Below, one piece after another: positions 6,401 through 16,164 of a DNA stretch of 64,000 bases. This DNA comes from Flavobacteriaceae bacterium (GTDB taxonomy: Bacteria; Bacteroidota; Bacteroidia; Flavobacteriales; Flavobacteriaceae), in assembly GCA_018646605.1 (NCBI GenBank), contig JABGUL010000042.1, forward strand, positions 1-64,000, in the 5' to 3' direction. The notes beneath the pieces were generated by a model, which saw only the letters and a program-made list of their open reading frames with translations, did no database searches and was not told the DNA's origin. Both the position numbers and the translations under genes were made by a program. Numbering within the stretch: position 1 is the stretch's first letter; each line of letters begins with the position of its first letter.

Positions 6401-8853
6401 TGACCGTACGAAATTAAGTTGATAAATAAACGATAGGCCCCCGGAACGCCTGCTGGTAATTCTCTAAAAAAGCTAAGTCCTGTAAAAATGAATTTTCCTT
6501 TGCCATAATCTGCAACTAGTAAACTTCCTTGTTTTGGAGATTCTCCTTTGTCTTGCATGGATAAAAGCGGTTGATAGGCTGCATCCCAAGAACTTGAAAA
6601 ATATAATCCCCGTTCTTGTACCCACCCTTCAAAATCGGTAGCTGTAATTTTGTTTGGGGTGTTGAGTAGTGGATGCTTAGGTTGTAAAAAAGTGACTTCT
6701 GCGTTTTCATCTGTCACACGATCTCTTGAAAATTCAATAGGATAAGGACCTGCAATGTTTCCATCAAAGCCACGGCTGGTGTTGTATTGCACAATTACTG
6801 TTCCTCCCTGTTTTACATACTCCCAAAGGATTTTATTTTTAAAAGCTAAGTCTTTATGCACGTTAAAAGCTCGTATCCCAACTACTAGAGTAGAAAAACC
6901 AATTAGATTTTCTAAACGTAATTCTTCTGTGTCAAACTCGGTCACTTTAATTCCTATGTTTCGTATACTCTCAGCAACTTTATCCCCTGCTCCTTTTAAG
7001 TATGCAATATGATTAACATTTGTTTTTATATCAATTTTTACTGCCTTGGTTTCGTTGGGAGAAACTAAATATTGCTTCGAGATATGAGGATATTCAATCT
7101 CCTGTAATTGCATACCATAGTTTTGATTTTCTACAGTTGCAAGAGCGCTAAATATTCCTGTTGTAGTTCCTTTAGGAGGAGTGACTTCAAAGTTGAATTC
7201 TTGCGAAGCACCTGCCATCGAAATATCAAATGATTGAGATTCAGGACTTACTTTCCATTCCAAAGGTGTGTTCAGTTTTACAGTTCCCTTAGAATTAGCA
7301 GAATGAGTAGTAACTGATAAGCGTACTTTTTTACTGTTTTCATCATTAAAGAAAACTAGACTTTCATCCAGTTGAGTAGTTATTTTGGGAAGTAATTGAA
7401 AATTTTCAGCAACTTCACCTGCTACACGATCGGTGGTTCTATAGTATAGCGGAATCGCTATTTTTAGTGAAGTATCTTCTACTGTCAAATGAAAAATAGC
7501 TTGAATGGGATTAGGTGTTTCTGGGAGACCTTTTAATACTTTGTCATTAACTTTATAATTTCCAATATCTCCTTTTTCTAATAACCAATAAGGAGTTGTC
7601 TGAGTATCTGGCAAGTTAATTTTTTCTCTTTTCAACCACGTTTTATTGGGGGCTAAATTTTCATTAAGATTTAAGTTTACTGCCCCTTCAATTTTTGAAA
7701 TGGAAACTTTCAATGGACTTGGATTAATAGCTTTTAGGTTAATGGATAATTCTGTGTTGGCCACCCCAGTAGGTTGGGTGGTGTTAAATTGTAATCGTAA
7801 TCCCAAACAATCTTGGATTAAACTACTTACTTCTTCAAGTTTTATCTGACGCCAATGGGAATTTTCAAGACTTTTGATTTTATTGTATATCTGAAGGAGT
7901 TGTGGTACAATTGTGTAGGGCTTTTCTAAATCAAAATCTGCTTGTACTTTTTCTACCATCCCACCAATATTTCCTCCCTTTGTAACGCGGCTCCATTGGG
8001 TATCGATTCCAGCAAATGGATCATTTTTGTTTAGGGCAGCTCCATTGATGAGTTCTAAATATTCTTCTTGACTTCCAAATTCAGGACTACTGCCAAAACC
8101 TTGAGATTTATGCTGGCTTCGACTTTTTGCAGCTACCTCTGCATTTGTTCGACCCAACACCAGGTCCATTGGATTACTTTCTATCGTAATCATATTGGTT
8201 TTGTCAGCTTGTTCAAATTTCTCTCTACTCCCATAGGCCCACCATGAAGTGTTGTAAAATTGTCTTTTGGGTTGCCAAACGGAAACTGTTTTTAATTGTT
8301 CAGGGTATGCATTTGGGTTCCCTGCTAAATCAAAAGCAAGCTTACTCAAAATAGCTGAGCTACTGTGGTGTCCGTGCGTGCTTCCCGGAGTTCTGTGGTC
8401 AAAGCGATGAATAATTATGTCAGGTTGAAAGGAGCGAATGCGATACACAATTTGTGCTAAAATCTCGTCTTTGTTCCAAATAGCAAGTGTTTCATCGGGG
8501 TGTTTGGAATACCCGAAATCATTGGCTGTGGTGAAAAATTGTTGACCCCCATCTAATTTGCGAGCCTCCAAAAGTTCTTGGGTACGAATTAATCCTAAAC
8601 TTTCTCTTAATTCGGTGCCGATTAAATTTTGCCCGCCATCCCCACGAGTCATCGACAGGTATGCCGTTCTATAATTGTACTGATTTGAAAATAAAGAAAT
8701 TAGGCGAGTATTTTCATCATCTGGGTGTGCTGCAACATAAAGAACAGACCCAAGGGTATTTAACTTTTTTAATTTTTTATAAATTTCAGCACTGCTTTGT
8801 GCAGTAAGATTTTGAGCAAAAATCAGAAGAAATAAGAAGTATGTCTTTTTCAT
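6397..8853 (-). CDS. Secreted PIG-L family deacetylase, 818 aa
   Basis: A signal peptide (MKKTYFLFLLIFAQNLTAQS) precedes a PIG-L/LmbE N-acetylglucosaminyl deacetylase domain. Its zinc site is visible as AAHPDDE (41-47) and the distal HGHH segment with H160, H162 and H163; MTRGDGGQN (68-76) is the conserved loop. The domain covers about residues 35-290. The remaining 500 residues look like beta-rich modules (an NEW3/immunoglobulin-like stretch, about 360-620) and a C-terminal ThuA/GATase-like segment (SIRNIGIKVTEFDTEEL onward). The domain order is common in Bacteroidota. It probably removes N-acetyl groups from extracytoplasmic sugars. It lies 5 bases after a lipoprotein gene and overlaps the micro-ORF leading to a symporter. 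Confidence 0.87.
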   Translation of the reverse strand: MKKTYFLFLLIFAQNLTAQSSAEIYKKLKKLNTLGSVLYVAAHPDDENTRLISLFSNQYNYRTAYLSMTRGDGGQNLIGTELRESLGLIRTQELLEARKLDGGQQFFTTANDFGYSKHPDETLAIWNKDEILAQIVYRIRSFQPDIIIHRFDHRTPGSTHGHHSSSAILSKLAFDLAGNPNAYPEQLKTVSVWQPKRQFYNTSWWAYGSREKFEQADKTNMITIESNPMDLVLGRTNAEVAAKSRSQHKSQGFGSSPEFGSQEEYLELINGAALNKNDPFAGIDTQWSRVTKGGNIGGMVEKVQADFDLEKPYTIVPQLLQIYNKIKSLENSHWRQIKLEEVSSLIQDCLGLRLQFNTTQPTGVANTELSINLKAINPSPLKVSISKIEGAVNLNLNENLAPNKTWLKREKINLPDTQTTPYWLLEKGDIGNYKVNDKVLKGLPETPNPIQAIFHLTVEDTSLKIAIPLYYRTTDRVAGEVAENFQLLPKITTQLDESLVFFNDENSKKVRLSVTTHSANSKGTVKLNTPLEWKVSPESQSFDISMAGASQEFNFEVTPPKGTTTGIFSALATVENQNYGMQLQEIEYPHISKQYLVSPNETKAVKIDIKTNVNHIAYLKGAGDKVAESIRNIGIKVTEFDTEELRLENLIGFSTLVVGIRAFNVHKDLAFKNKILWEYVKQGGTVIVQYNTSRGFDGNIAGPYPIEFSRDRVTDENAEVTFLQPKHPLLNTPNKITATDFEGWVQERGLYFSSSWDAAYQPLLSMQDKGESPKQGSLLVADYGKGKFIFTGLSFFRELPAGVPGAYRLFINLISYGQ

Positions 8854-8858
8854 TTCAT

Positions 8859-9731
8859 TTATTTTAAACCTAAGGAATCTCTAAAACGTTCATCACCTAA
8901 ATTGTTTAAAGTCCAATAGGGTAATTTAAGTGTTTTAATTCTTTTGGCGGTAGTGATTTGATCAGGATTTTTTAGATTTTTTTCTTCCCAGCCCATAATC
9001 TCATGGGGAATTTCTTTAGAAAAAGAAATCGAAAGCTGTCGATTCAACTCGGGGTAGGTGAGGTGAAATGTATTGTGCTCATTTGTTTTTTCCAGACTTC
9101 CTTCTGCTTTATAGGGCTTAATAGGCTTATGTTTTAATCTAATGTACTCAAATGAGGGGAGAATCTCGAGAGTTCCCAAAGGCAATTGGTCGGGTTGCGT
9201 CCGAATCCAATTCCAGATTTCATCCTCGGTAAGTATTTCTTGCAGCGATAATTTCTCATCTGCTTCTCCTTCAAAATAAGAGTGACTGGCGATTTCCAAA
9301 TTTTCTTTTCGATTTAATTGGCTGTACGCTTGTCCACACCATTCTTGAACGGAAGTAGTAATTTTTGCCAATGGTTTAGTTTGTCCCAACCGCGTAAAAA
9401 GGCTTGTCATAATGGAGTAGGGGTAGATTCCTGTGTTAAATTTTTTTGTTTTGTTTAATTTTAAAACCAATTGAGAGGCTTCGGACTTCTTGTTGGCTTT
9501 TACCTGTTCTTTGGTGAGAAAATCTTCTGTGACATAAATCAAAACGGCTTGTCCAACGCGTGGAGAGCCATAACGAGATTGAGTCAGTTGATAGCTGCTT
9601 AGTTCTGCAGTTCCATCAAACCAATAGTTTTTAAAATCACTAGAAAGGGGGAAGTGTTCAACGGGTCCCTTTTTCTCCTTGGGTTGACATCCCAAAGCAA
9701 TAAATAAGATGATAAAAAGTGAATATTTCAT
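8859..9731 (-). CDS. Lipoprotein of unknown function, 290 aa
   Basis: The start MKYSLFIILFIALGCQPKEKK is a lipoprotein signal peptide with lipobox cysteine at residue 15. The mature protein is hydrophilic and mixed alpha/beta, with no motif that I can name; WFDGTAELSSYQLTQSRYG and YPYSIMTSLFTRL look like the conserved core. A protein of this kind next to maf is recurrent in flavobacteria, and the neighbour has sometimes lent it its name in databases, but it shares nothing with Maf. It lies between maf (31 bases away) and the PIG-L gene (5 bases away) in the same run. Confidence 0.75.
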   Translation of the reverse strand: MKYSLFIILFIALGCQPKEKKGPVEHFPLSSDFKNYWFDGTAELSSYQLTQSRYGSPRVGQAVLIYVTEDFLTKEQVKANKKSEASQLVLKLNKTKKFNTGIYPYSIMTSLFTRLGQTKPLAKITTSVQEWCGQAYSQLNRKENLEIASHSYFEGEADEKLSLQEILTEDEIWNWIRTQPDQLPLGTLEILPSFEYIRLKHKPIKPYKAEGSLEKTNEHNTFHLTYPELNRQLSISFSKEIPHEIMGWEEKNLKNPDQITTAKRIKTLKLPYWTLNNLGDERFRDSLGLK

Positions 9732-9762
9732 GGTTTGAAGGTATTTGGAATTTTTAAATGGC

Positions 9763-10347
9763 TTATTCTTCCTTGATAATTTCTTTTAATTTTTCTAATA
9801 CTTGCGCCACTGGCAACCCAATGATATTAGTATAGCTTCCTGAAATAGATAAAATATTTTGAACGCCAAAGGAATCTTGAATTCCATAGGCACCAGCTTT
9901 GTCCATTGGAGAGCCTGATTTAATATAGCTTTGAATTGCCTCATCTGAAAGGAAACCAAAAGTAACTTCGGAAATTTCATGTATGCATTCCCACTTGTTT
10001 TTTTGTAAAAATCCTACTGCAGTAATTACTTGGTGGGTATCGTTGGATAGGGATTGAAGTATTTGAGTTGCTTCTGCTCTATCTTTTGGTTTTCCTAGAC
10101 ACTTATTTTTATTCCAAACGATGGTGTCTGCTGTAATAACAATTTCATCCTTTTCGACCATGGCCTTGAAAGGTTCCGCCTTTTCTTTTACAATGTATTC
10201 CGCGATTTCAGCCCCTTTTAGATTATCAGGAAAATTTTCATCTATTGGAATTACTTTCTTGGAAAAAGGAATTTCCATTTCCTCGAAAAATTTTAGTCTT
10301 CTGGGAGAGCCTGAAGCAAGTATTATTTTATATCCTCCGGTATCCAT
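9763..10347 (-). CDS. maf: Maf-family nucleoside triphosphate pyrophosphatase, 194 aa
   Basis: Maf proteins hydrolyse non-canonical or excess nucleoside triphosphates (dTTP, UTP or modified bases) to the monophosphate. The signature ILASGSPRR lies at residues 9-17, the metal-binding VITADTIVW near 70 and LGKPKDRAEA near 84; DKAGAYGIQ gives the C-terminal conserved block. The ATG at 10345-10347 is chosen because it lies one base after the kdsC stop (TAATATG) and places the signature at the usual distance; an upstream ATG would overlap kdsC by 47 bases. It belongs to the DUF2520-kdsC-maf run. Confidence 0.92.
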   Translation of the reverse strand: MDTGGYKIILASGSPRRLKFFEEMEIPFSKKVIPIDENFPDNLKGAEIAEYIVKEKAEPFKAMVEKDEIVITADTIVWNKNKCLGKPKDRAEATQILQSLSNDTHQVITAVGFLQKNKWECIHEISEVTFGFLSDEAIQSYIKSGSPMDKAGAYGIQDSFGVQNILSISGSYTNIIGLPVAQVLEKLKEIIKEE

Positions 10348-10348
10348 A

Positions 10349-10879
10349 TTAATCTTTTCCAGCACCAATGTCCAAACGCCATTTTCCCTGGACACGTAAT
10401 ACTTGTTCTATAAGTTCTCTGACACAGCCTTCTCCACCATTTTTATGAGAAACATAGTCAACCATGGCTTTAACGTCAGATACAGCATCGGCTGGGCAGC
10501 AGCCCAATCCTACTTTCTCCATTACAGGAATATCAGGAACATCGTCACCTATATACAGTATGGTTTCCGGATCAAGATCGTAATTGTCCAACAAGTCTTG
10601 GAAGGCATCTAATTTATGATGGGCTCCCATATAAATATCATATACACCTAATTCTTTGAAGCGTTCTTCAACACCTTGATTTCTTCCTCCTGTAATAATG
10701 GCAATTTTGTATCCTTGAACCAAAGCACATTTCATGGCATACCCATCTTTTGTGTCAAAAGAACGAAGGAGTTCACCTTCATTGGTAATTAATATTTTAC
10801 CATCAGTAAGGACACCGTCAACATCAAAAATGAAAGTCTTGATATTGGGAAGTAACGTTTTATAATTTTTCATTTTCAT
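10349..10879 (-). CDS. kdsC: KdsC-like HAD phosphatase (KDO-8-phosphate phosphatase), 176 aa
   Basis: A cap-less HAD hydrolase of the KdsC type. It shows DVDGVLTDG (motif I with both catalytic aspartates, about residues 19-27), IITGGRN (motif II, about 60-66) and ILYIGDDVPDIPVMEK (motif IV, about 108-123). KdsC removes phosphate from KDO-8-phosphate in lipopolysaccharide core synthesis. Length fits. Its start overlaps the end of the DUF2520 gene by up to 20 bases (ATG at 10879, or a second at 10873), pointing to coupled translation. Other KDO genes are not in the window. Confidence 0.9.
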   Translation of the reverse strand: MKMKNYKTLLPNIKTFIFDVDGVLTDGKILITNEGELLRSFDTKDGYAMKCALVQGYKIAIITGGRNQGVEERFKELGVYDIYMGAHHKLDAFQDLLDNYDLDPETILYIGDDVPDIPVMEKVGLGCCPADAVSDVKAMVDYVSHKNGGEGCVRELIEQVLRVQGKWRLDIGAGKD

Positions 10880-11615
10880 AATGATTTTGAATAGCGCTCG
10901 TGAGGGTTATGTAAATCTTTTTTAATTCAGGATTTTCAATGAGTTTCAAATGGCGACTTAATGTTTTTTGGTCGTTTCTAAGCGCTGGACCTGTTTGTGA
11001 TTCGTGTGGTGTACTTTGTTCCGTTTTACGCACAGTTTCTATAAGTAGCGGACGTAATAGTTCAAACGGAAGGTTATGAGCTTCACAGAGTTTGGCTGCT
11101 TGTGTGAGTAAATGATTTGTGAAATTATTTACCAATACTGCAGCTAAATGAACGATCTCTCTTTGTTCAGAAGAAAGGATTTTCGGTTTACTACCGATGG
11201 TTTGAGCAAGCTCCATTAGCAAGGTTACATCCTTTTCCTCAGTAGCTTCAATCCCAATGGGAATAGTTGAAAAGTCGACTAGTTGATTATTACTAAAACT
11301 TTGGAGGGGATAAAAAACACCTTTTCTTTTTTGTGGGATTACATTCATTTGAACACTACCAGCAGTATGAACCACGAGGGCGGTAGAAGGTAATTTTTGG
11401 GCTACCTCCGCTACAGAATCATCAGAAATAGCAAGGAGGTATATGTCAGCTTGATAAATTTTGGACAGGGAAGAGGTAATAGGAATTCCATCGGAGCTCC
11501 TTTCTGTAAGAGTACCTCTCTGGTACCATTGGATAAGGTTGATTTTGGGATGGTTAACAAAAGCAGCATACAACTGTTTACCTAATTTACCAGCGCCAAG
11601 TAATATAATTTTCAT
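10860..11615 (-). CDS. DUF2520/Rossmann-like oxidoreductase-type protein, 251 aa
   Basis: The N-terminus MKIILLGAGKLGKQLYAAF is a Rossmann NADP-binding start (GxGxxG-like GAGKLG). The central DIYLLAISDDSVAEVAQ and VVHTAGSV resemble the F420-dependent NADP oxidoreductase/ketopantoate-reductase class. The all-helical C-terminus (EIVHLAAVLVNNFTNHLLTQ, FELLRPLLIETV) corresponds to DUF2520. Such proteins usually precede kdsC and maf in flavobacteria, as here; the reaction is unknown. The ATG at 11615 is preferred over one two codons upstream. It is the first gene of the minus-strand run that ends with the symporter. Confidence 0.85.
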   Translation of the reverse strand: MKIILLGAGKLGKQLYAAFVNHPKINLIQWYQRGTLTERSSDGIPITSSLSKIYQADIYLLAISDDSVAEVAQKLPSTALVVHTAGSVQMNVIPQKRKGVFYPLQSFSNNQLVDFSTIPIGIEATEEKDVTLLMELAQTIGSKPKILSSEQREIVHLAAVLVNNFTNHLLTQAAKLCEAHNLPFELLRPLLIETVRKTEQSTPHESQTGPALRNDQKTLSRHLKLIENPELKKIYITLTSAIQNHYENEKL

Positions 11616-11776
11616 AGTCAAGTTGTAAAAATACTAAACCTTAATGAGGTTGGAGAACGGAAGGTTGATTTTCTACTTTTTTTAAGTCTAATTTCAATTC
11701 GAGTATCCTAAAAAATTGTAGGAACACAATTATATTTTAATCAAAAAAAGGCACTGTTTTTTTAGATCACAAACAG

Positions 11777-11784
11777 TATCTTTG
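11777..11784 (+). promoter_or_regulatory. -7 element TATCTTTG of ccsBA
   Basis: TATCTTTG matches TAnnTTTG. With a start point about 4 bases downstream, the ATG at 11793 would have almost no leader, while the in-frame ATG at 11808 would have about 20 bases. This favours the later start or near-leaderless translation. Confidence 0.5.
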
Positions 11785-11792
11785 TACTAATA

Positions 11793-14700
11793 ATGAAGAT
11801 GATTTTGATGAAAGACAAACTGTTTAAAATTCTTTTTTCCACCCGCCTTACTGCTCTGCTTTTTATTTTATATCCAACGGCTATGGCCTTTGGTACCTTT
11901 ATTGAAAGCTGGTACAGCACTGATACTGCTAAAATTTGGATTTATAACGCCTGGTGGTTTGAACTGTTGATGGTTTTTATGGCAATCAATTTTGCAGGAA
12001 ACATATTTAAATACAGACTTTTAAGAAAAGAAAAATGGGCAGTATTAATGCTTCATCTTTCTTTTTTATTGATTCTCTTTGGAGCTTTTGTGACTCGATA
12101 TATTGGTTATGAAGGAATGATGCCAATAAGAGAAGGGGCTTCAGAAAATCAGTTTTTATCTGAAAAAACATATCTCACTATTTTTGTGGATGGTGAAATG
12201 GAAGGGGAGCCCAGGAGGAAAAAATTGGAAAGTGACTTGCTTCTATCTGAACATGTTGACAATACATTCCGTTGGGAAAATGATTTCAATGGTCAAGCCT
12301 TTAGTATTTCCTACATTGACTTTTTAGAAAATGCAACAGAAGGTTTGGTTTTGGACGAAACTGGGGAACGCTATTTGAAAATTGTTGAAGCAGGAGATGG
12401 AAATCGTCATGATCACTACTTGAAAGAAGGGGATATTGCCAATATTCATAATATATTATTTACGCTAAACAGACCTCAAGAAGGCGCAATAAACATTATT
12501 TTAGACAAGGGGGTTTACACGATCAACTCTCCTTTTTCGGGTCAATTCATGCGAATGGCAGATCAATTTCAAGGGACGCTTGATGCAGAGGTAGATACCC
12601 CGCTTCAATTACGTTCTTTATATACCCTGCCCAATTTTCAATTTGTTATTCCAGAGCCTGCTCTTCGCGGGAAGTTTGACATTATAAAGTCTGAGGAGCC
12701 GAGTGAGTCTATTCAAAATGCGCTTCGCCTTGAAGTTGCCTCTGAAGGTGAAACAGAAATAATTACTTTATTGGGAGGAAAAGGTTCAATCAATGATCCT
12801 AAAAAAATAAGTGTGGGAGGATTGGATTTTTATTTACAATTTGGCTCTTTGTCATTTGAACTCCCATTTGCTATAAAGTTAAATGACTTTATTGCTGAAA
12901 AATATCCTGGAACAGAAAAAAGTTACGCATCATTTATGAGTAAAGTTACGGTTGAGGACCAAAGCTCATTTGATTATGACATCTACATGAATCATGTTTT
13001 AGACCATCAAGGATATCGTTTTTTTCAAGCTTCATTTAATCCGGATGAAAAAGGGACTATTCTATCCGTAAATCATGACCGATGGGGAACATGGATTACC
13101 TATGCAGGATATATGCTGTTGTATTTGAGTATGATAGGGATTTTCTTTATTGGAAAAACACGTTTTAAAGATTTGTCAAATTCTTTGGAGAAAATAAATC
13201 TTAAAAAGAAAGTCCTTACAATAGGTCTCATTTTAATCGGTTTGTCAGGACTTTCTGTACATGCGCAAGAGCATGCTCACGACCAAAAAAGTGCCATTGA
13301 TTTTGATTCTATTATCCAGGCAGATGCATTTTCTATTGATCACGCAGAGAAATTTGGACAACTCATTATTCAAGATGCTGGAGGACGAATGAAACCCGCC
13401 AACACCTTTTCATCGGAATTACTCAGAAAGGTTAGTAAAAGTGACACTTACAATGGATTAAATTCTGATCAAGTGTTGTTGTCTATTATGAATAACCCAG
13501 CGGTATGGTATAATGTGCCAATGATATTTTTAAAACGTGGAAATGATAGTTTGCGAAAACTTACAGGCCAGGGGATAAAGGAAAAATATGCACCTTTGCT
13601 TTCTTTTTTTGATAGTCAGGGGAATTACAAGCTTGCACTACAATTGGAAGCAGCTTATCGTGCTTCTGTTCCCAATCAGTTTCAAAAAGATTTTATAGAA
13701 TTAGACCGAAGAGTAAATTTACTGTATTCTGCTTTGGAAGGAAAAATCATGCGAATATTTCCCTTACCTAATGATGAGAATAACAAATGGGTATCCTTTC
13801 CAGAACTTAATGAAGCCAATTTTACAGGGAAAGACTCTCTGTATGTTCGAAATATTTTACCTCTTTATTTTCAATCCTTACGATTGGCACAACAAGATAA
13901 GGACTACGATCAAGCAAACGACTTATTGGAAAGTATTTACGGATTTCAAAAGAAATTTGGAAGTGAGGTCTTGCCTTCTGAAGATCGAGTAAAAGCTGAA
14001 ATTACTTATAACAAGTACGATATATTCAAAAAACTGTACAGCTGGTATATCTATGCAGGAACTTTATTTTTTATCGTTTTACTAATACAGATTTTTAAAT
14101 CCAACAAAGTTATCTCTGTTTTGGTAGGCGGTTTTAAAGCAATAATGGTTTTGCTTTTTGTATTGCATACAGGAGGTTTAATAGCCCGTTGGTATATTTC
14201 AGGCCATGCTCCTTGGAGTGATGCCTATGAATCTATGATTTATGTGGCCTGGGCAACCCAATTTTTTGGATTAGCCTTTGGACGAAAATCGGCTTTAACC
14301 ATGGCTTCTACGGCTTTTGTTGCAGGAATGATTTTAATGATTGCACATTGGAATTGGATGGATCCTGCTATCGCTAATTTAGTGCCTGTTTTGGACAGTT
14401 ATTGGTTAATGATTCACGTAGCGGTTATTGTTGGAAGTTACGGTCCTTTTGCTTTAGGGATGATTATAGGTGGGGTTTCATTACTGCTAATGCTAGTTGC
14501 GAATAAGAATAACAAGCAAAAAATAAAACTTCAAATTAAAGAATTGACCATAATTAATGAACTTGCTCTAACAGTAGGTTTAATTATGCTTACCATAGGA
14601 AACTTTTTGGGCGGTATGTGGGCTAATGAAAGCTGGGGACGCTATTGGGGCTGGGATCCTAAAGAAACATGGGCATTAATTAGTATTATGGTGTATGCCT

Positions 14701-14948
14701 TTGTCATTCATATGCGTCTTGTTCCCGGTTTGCGTGGTGCTTGGATTTTTAATCTAATGAGTGTGGTTGCTTTTGCCAGTATTTTAATGACTTATTTTGG
14801 TGTGAATTTTTATCTTGTAGGCTTGCATTCTTATGCCAGTGGTGATAAAATTATTACCCCTAGTTTCATCTATTACGCAGCAGTAATAGTAGTTGTTTTA
14901 GGAATAGCATCTTATTTTAAATCGAAAGTGATTTATGATAAAAAGTAA
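11793..14948 (+). CDS. ccsBA: Cytochrome c maturation ResB-CcsA fusion (CcsBA), 1051 aa
   Basis: A system II cytochrome c biogenesis synthetase that carries haem across the membrane and attaches it to CxxCH motifs. The N-terminal third is ResB/Ccs1-like: transmembrane helices around residues 10-100 and a large periplasmic part. The middle part (about 480-750) is a periplasmic region with a helix at LILIGLSGLSVHA. The C-terminal CcsA/CcmC domain has about eight helices and the haem-binding tryptophan-rich motif WGRYWGWDPKETW (about 948-960), with conserved histidines in the flanking helices (IARWYISGHAPW, MIHVAVIVGSYG, FVIHMRL). The size is typical of Bacteroidota fusions. A seven-haem cytochrome at 50828-52033 is a likely client. 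Start may be the ATG at 11808. Confidence 0.92.
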   Translation: MKMILMKDKLFKILFSTRLTALLFILYPTAMAFGTFIESWYSTDTAKIWIYNAWWFELLMVFMAINFAGNIFKYRLLRKEKWAVLMLHLSFLLILFGAFVTRYIGYEGMMPIREGASENQFLSEKTYLTIFVDGEMEGEPRRKKLESDLLLSEHVDNTFRWENDFNGQAFSISYIDFLENATEGLVLDETGERYLKIVEAGDGNRHDHYLKEGDIANIHNILFTLNRPQEGAINIILDKGVYTINSPFSGQFMRMADQFQGTLDAEVDTPLQLRSLYTLPNFQFVIPEPALRGKFDIIKSEEPSESIQNALRLEVASEGETEIITLLGGKGSINDPKKISVGGLDFYLQFGSLSFELPFAIKLNDFIAEKYPGTEKSYASFMSKVTVEDQSSFDYDIYMNHVLDHQGYRFFQASFNPDEKGTILSVNHDRWGTWITYAGYMLLYLSMIGIFFIGKTRFKDLSNSLEKINLKKKVLTIGLILIGLSGLSVHAQEHAHDQKSAIDFDSIIQADAFSIDHAEKFGQLIIQDAGGRMKPANTFSSELLRKVSKSDTYNGLNSDQVLLSIMNNPAVWYNVPMIFLKRGNDSLRKLTGQGIKEKYAPLLSFFDSQGNYKLALQLEAAYRASVPNQFQKDFIELDRRVNLLYSALEGKIMRIFPLPNDENNKWVSFPELNEANFTGKDSLYVRNILPLYFQSLRLAQQDKDYDQANDLLESIYGFQKKFGSEVLPSEDRVKAEITYNKYDIFKKLYSWYIYAGTLFFIVLLIQIFKSNKVISVLVGGFKAIMVLLFVLHTGGLIARWYISGHAPWSDAYESMIYVAWATQFFGLAFGRKSALTMASTAFVAGMILMIAHWNWMDPAIANLVPVLDSYWLMIHVAVIVGSYGPFALGMIIGGVSLLLMLVANKNNKQKIKLQIKELTIINELALTVGLIMLTIGNFLGGMWANESWGRYWGWDPKETWALISIMVYAFVIHMRLVPGLRGAWIFNLMSVVAFASILMTYFGVNFYLVGLHSYASGDKIITPSFIYYAAVIVVVLGIASYFKSKVIYDKK

Positions 14949-14985
14949 GGCATAGTTCTTGTATTTCTTTTTTAAAATAAATTAT

Positions 14986-15429
14986 ATGAGACCCCTATTA
15001 TTAGTTATTTCAATCGTTTCCTCAATCTTACTTTCATGTACAAAAAACACTGAGGTCGTTCTTGAAGATAAAGTTTCAATACAAGAGCAAAAATGGAAAA
15101 AGCAAGGTATTACGGATTATGCTTTTACATTGCAAATTTCGTGTTATTGCATGTCAGAATATACCTTTCCTAAAGCTATAGTAGTAAAAAATAATCAAAT
15201 TCAATCTGTGGATGGGGTTGCTTATGCGGATTCAGAATTTGGAACTTTTATGACCATTGATGAATTTTTTGAATACATCAAAAATCAACGTCTTGAAAAT
15301 CCAATAGTAGAGAGTTTGGAATTTGATTCTATGTATGGTTTCCCTACTTATATTTACTTTGACATCAGTGAAATGATTGCTGATGAAGAAATTGGTTATA
15401 CACTTACCGATTTCATTCCAAATAGATAG
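14986..15429 (+). CDS. DUF6174-like lipoprotein, 147 aa
   Basis: The chosen ATG gives a lipoprotein signal, MRPLLLVISIVSSILLSCTK, with the lipobox cysteine at about residue 18. The mature part contains KKQGITDYAFTLQISCYCMS and AIVVKNNQIQSVDG, the pattern of DUF6174 proteins (a short beta-rich domain with a CxC pair). It begins 37 bases after ccsBA in the same direction and may be cotranscribed. Function unknown. Confidence 0.72.
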   Translation: MRPLLLVISIVSSILLSCTKNTEVVLEDKVSIQEQKWKKQGITDYAFTLQISCYCMSEYTFPKAIVVKNNQIQSVDGVAYADSEFGTFMTIDEFFEYIKNQRLENPIVESLEFDSMYGFPTYIYFDISEMIADEEIGYTLTDFIPNR

Positions 15430-15520
15430 AGACAATTTTTTTATAAATATTAATTTTGATGAATTTTGTTTAGGTGATTTATTTGATTCATCTAAATATT
15501 TAACTCAAAAGTTTACACAA

Positions 15521-15724
15521 ATGAAAAAACAGTGGTGGTTATATTCAGTTGGAGGGCTCTTGCTCCTTGGTTTTGGACTTTCCTTATTAGGAGAAGCGAT
15601 ACTCTACAAGTTTAAAAATGATTTTAATTGGTTTTATTGGGGTACAGCTGCACTAATTGTATTTAATAGTGGTATCGCCCTAGTGGGGGAAGCAATTGTT
15701 ATTAAAGGAAGAATGGTTAAGTAA
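15521..15724 (+). CDS. Small two-helix membrane protein, 67 aa
   Basis: MKKQWWLYSVGGLLLLGFGL opens the first membrane helix, a short polar loop KFKNDFN follows, then FYWGTAALIVFNSGIALVGE makes a second helix and IVIKGRMVK a basic tail. The two helices share the motif G(I)ALVGEA / GLSLLGEA. An upstream in-frame ATG would overlap the preceding lipoprotein gene and add a polar stretch, so the ATG at 15521 is preferred. No function known. Confidence 0.7.
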   Translation: MKKQWWLYSVGGLLLLGFGLSLLGEAILYKFKNDFNWFYWGTAALIVFNSGIALVGEAIVIKGRMVK

Positions 15725-15728
15725 AGAA

Positions 15729-16148
15729 TTAAAGGAACGAAGCTATAAAGTCCTCTTCATCACTTCCTTTGTTGATTTCTGAAATTGATTTTTCAATAAT
15801 TTCATTTGCTTTATCAGAAGGAAATCCCAGACCAATAATAAGTCGGTGCATGAGTTTTTTTTCAGCATCATCAGCAATATGATCTGCAACAACCATCCTC
15901 GTTAAATCATATAGGCGTTCAAGTCTACGTTGTTCTGAAGCGGGAGGGTTGATTGGGTAATCGTTAATGTTTGCCTTAATTTCTGCCACTTCGTTTTCAT
16001 CAATTTCAAGATTAATAGCAGTTCTGTTGATGAAGGCTTCCTCTTCTGAAGAAATAATTCCGTCTGCAAGGGCGACACGAACGATTGCAGCAAAATGATC
16101 TCGATTACGAGTTTTAAATCCGGAGGTGTATAAATCAGAAAAAGGCAT
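15729..16148 (-). CDS. TerB-like (tellurite-resistance-type) protein, 139 aa
   Basis: An all-helical protein with the TerB metal-binding-like pattern VRVALADGIISSEEEAFINR (about 24-43) and the second half MVVADHIADDAEKKLMHRLI. TerB domains bind divalent metal through acidic residues and take part in stress and envelope-related complexes; free-standing flavobacterial copies have no settled role. A TATATTTG box precedes it. It converges with the 67-aa membrane protein gene 4 bases away. Confidence 0.82.
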   Translation of the reverse strand: MPFSDLYTSGFKTRNRDHFAAIVRVALADGIISSEEEAFINRTAINLEIDENEVAEIKANINDYPINPPASEQRRLERLYDLTRMVVADHIADDAEKKLMHRLIIGLGFPSDKANEIIEKSISEINKGSDEEDFIASFL

Positions 16149-16164
16149 AAAAAATTATTTTTGC

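Noticed and set aside
9763-10395. Longer Maf starting at 10395
   Set aside because: It would overlap kdsC by 47 bases and add a tail not seen in the family; the ATG one base after the kdsC stop is better.
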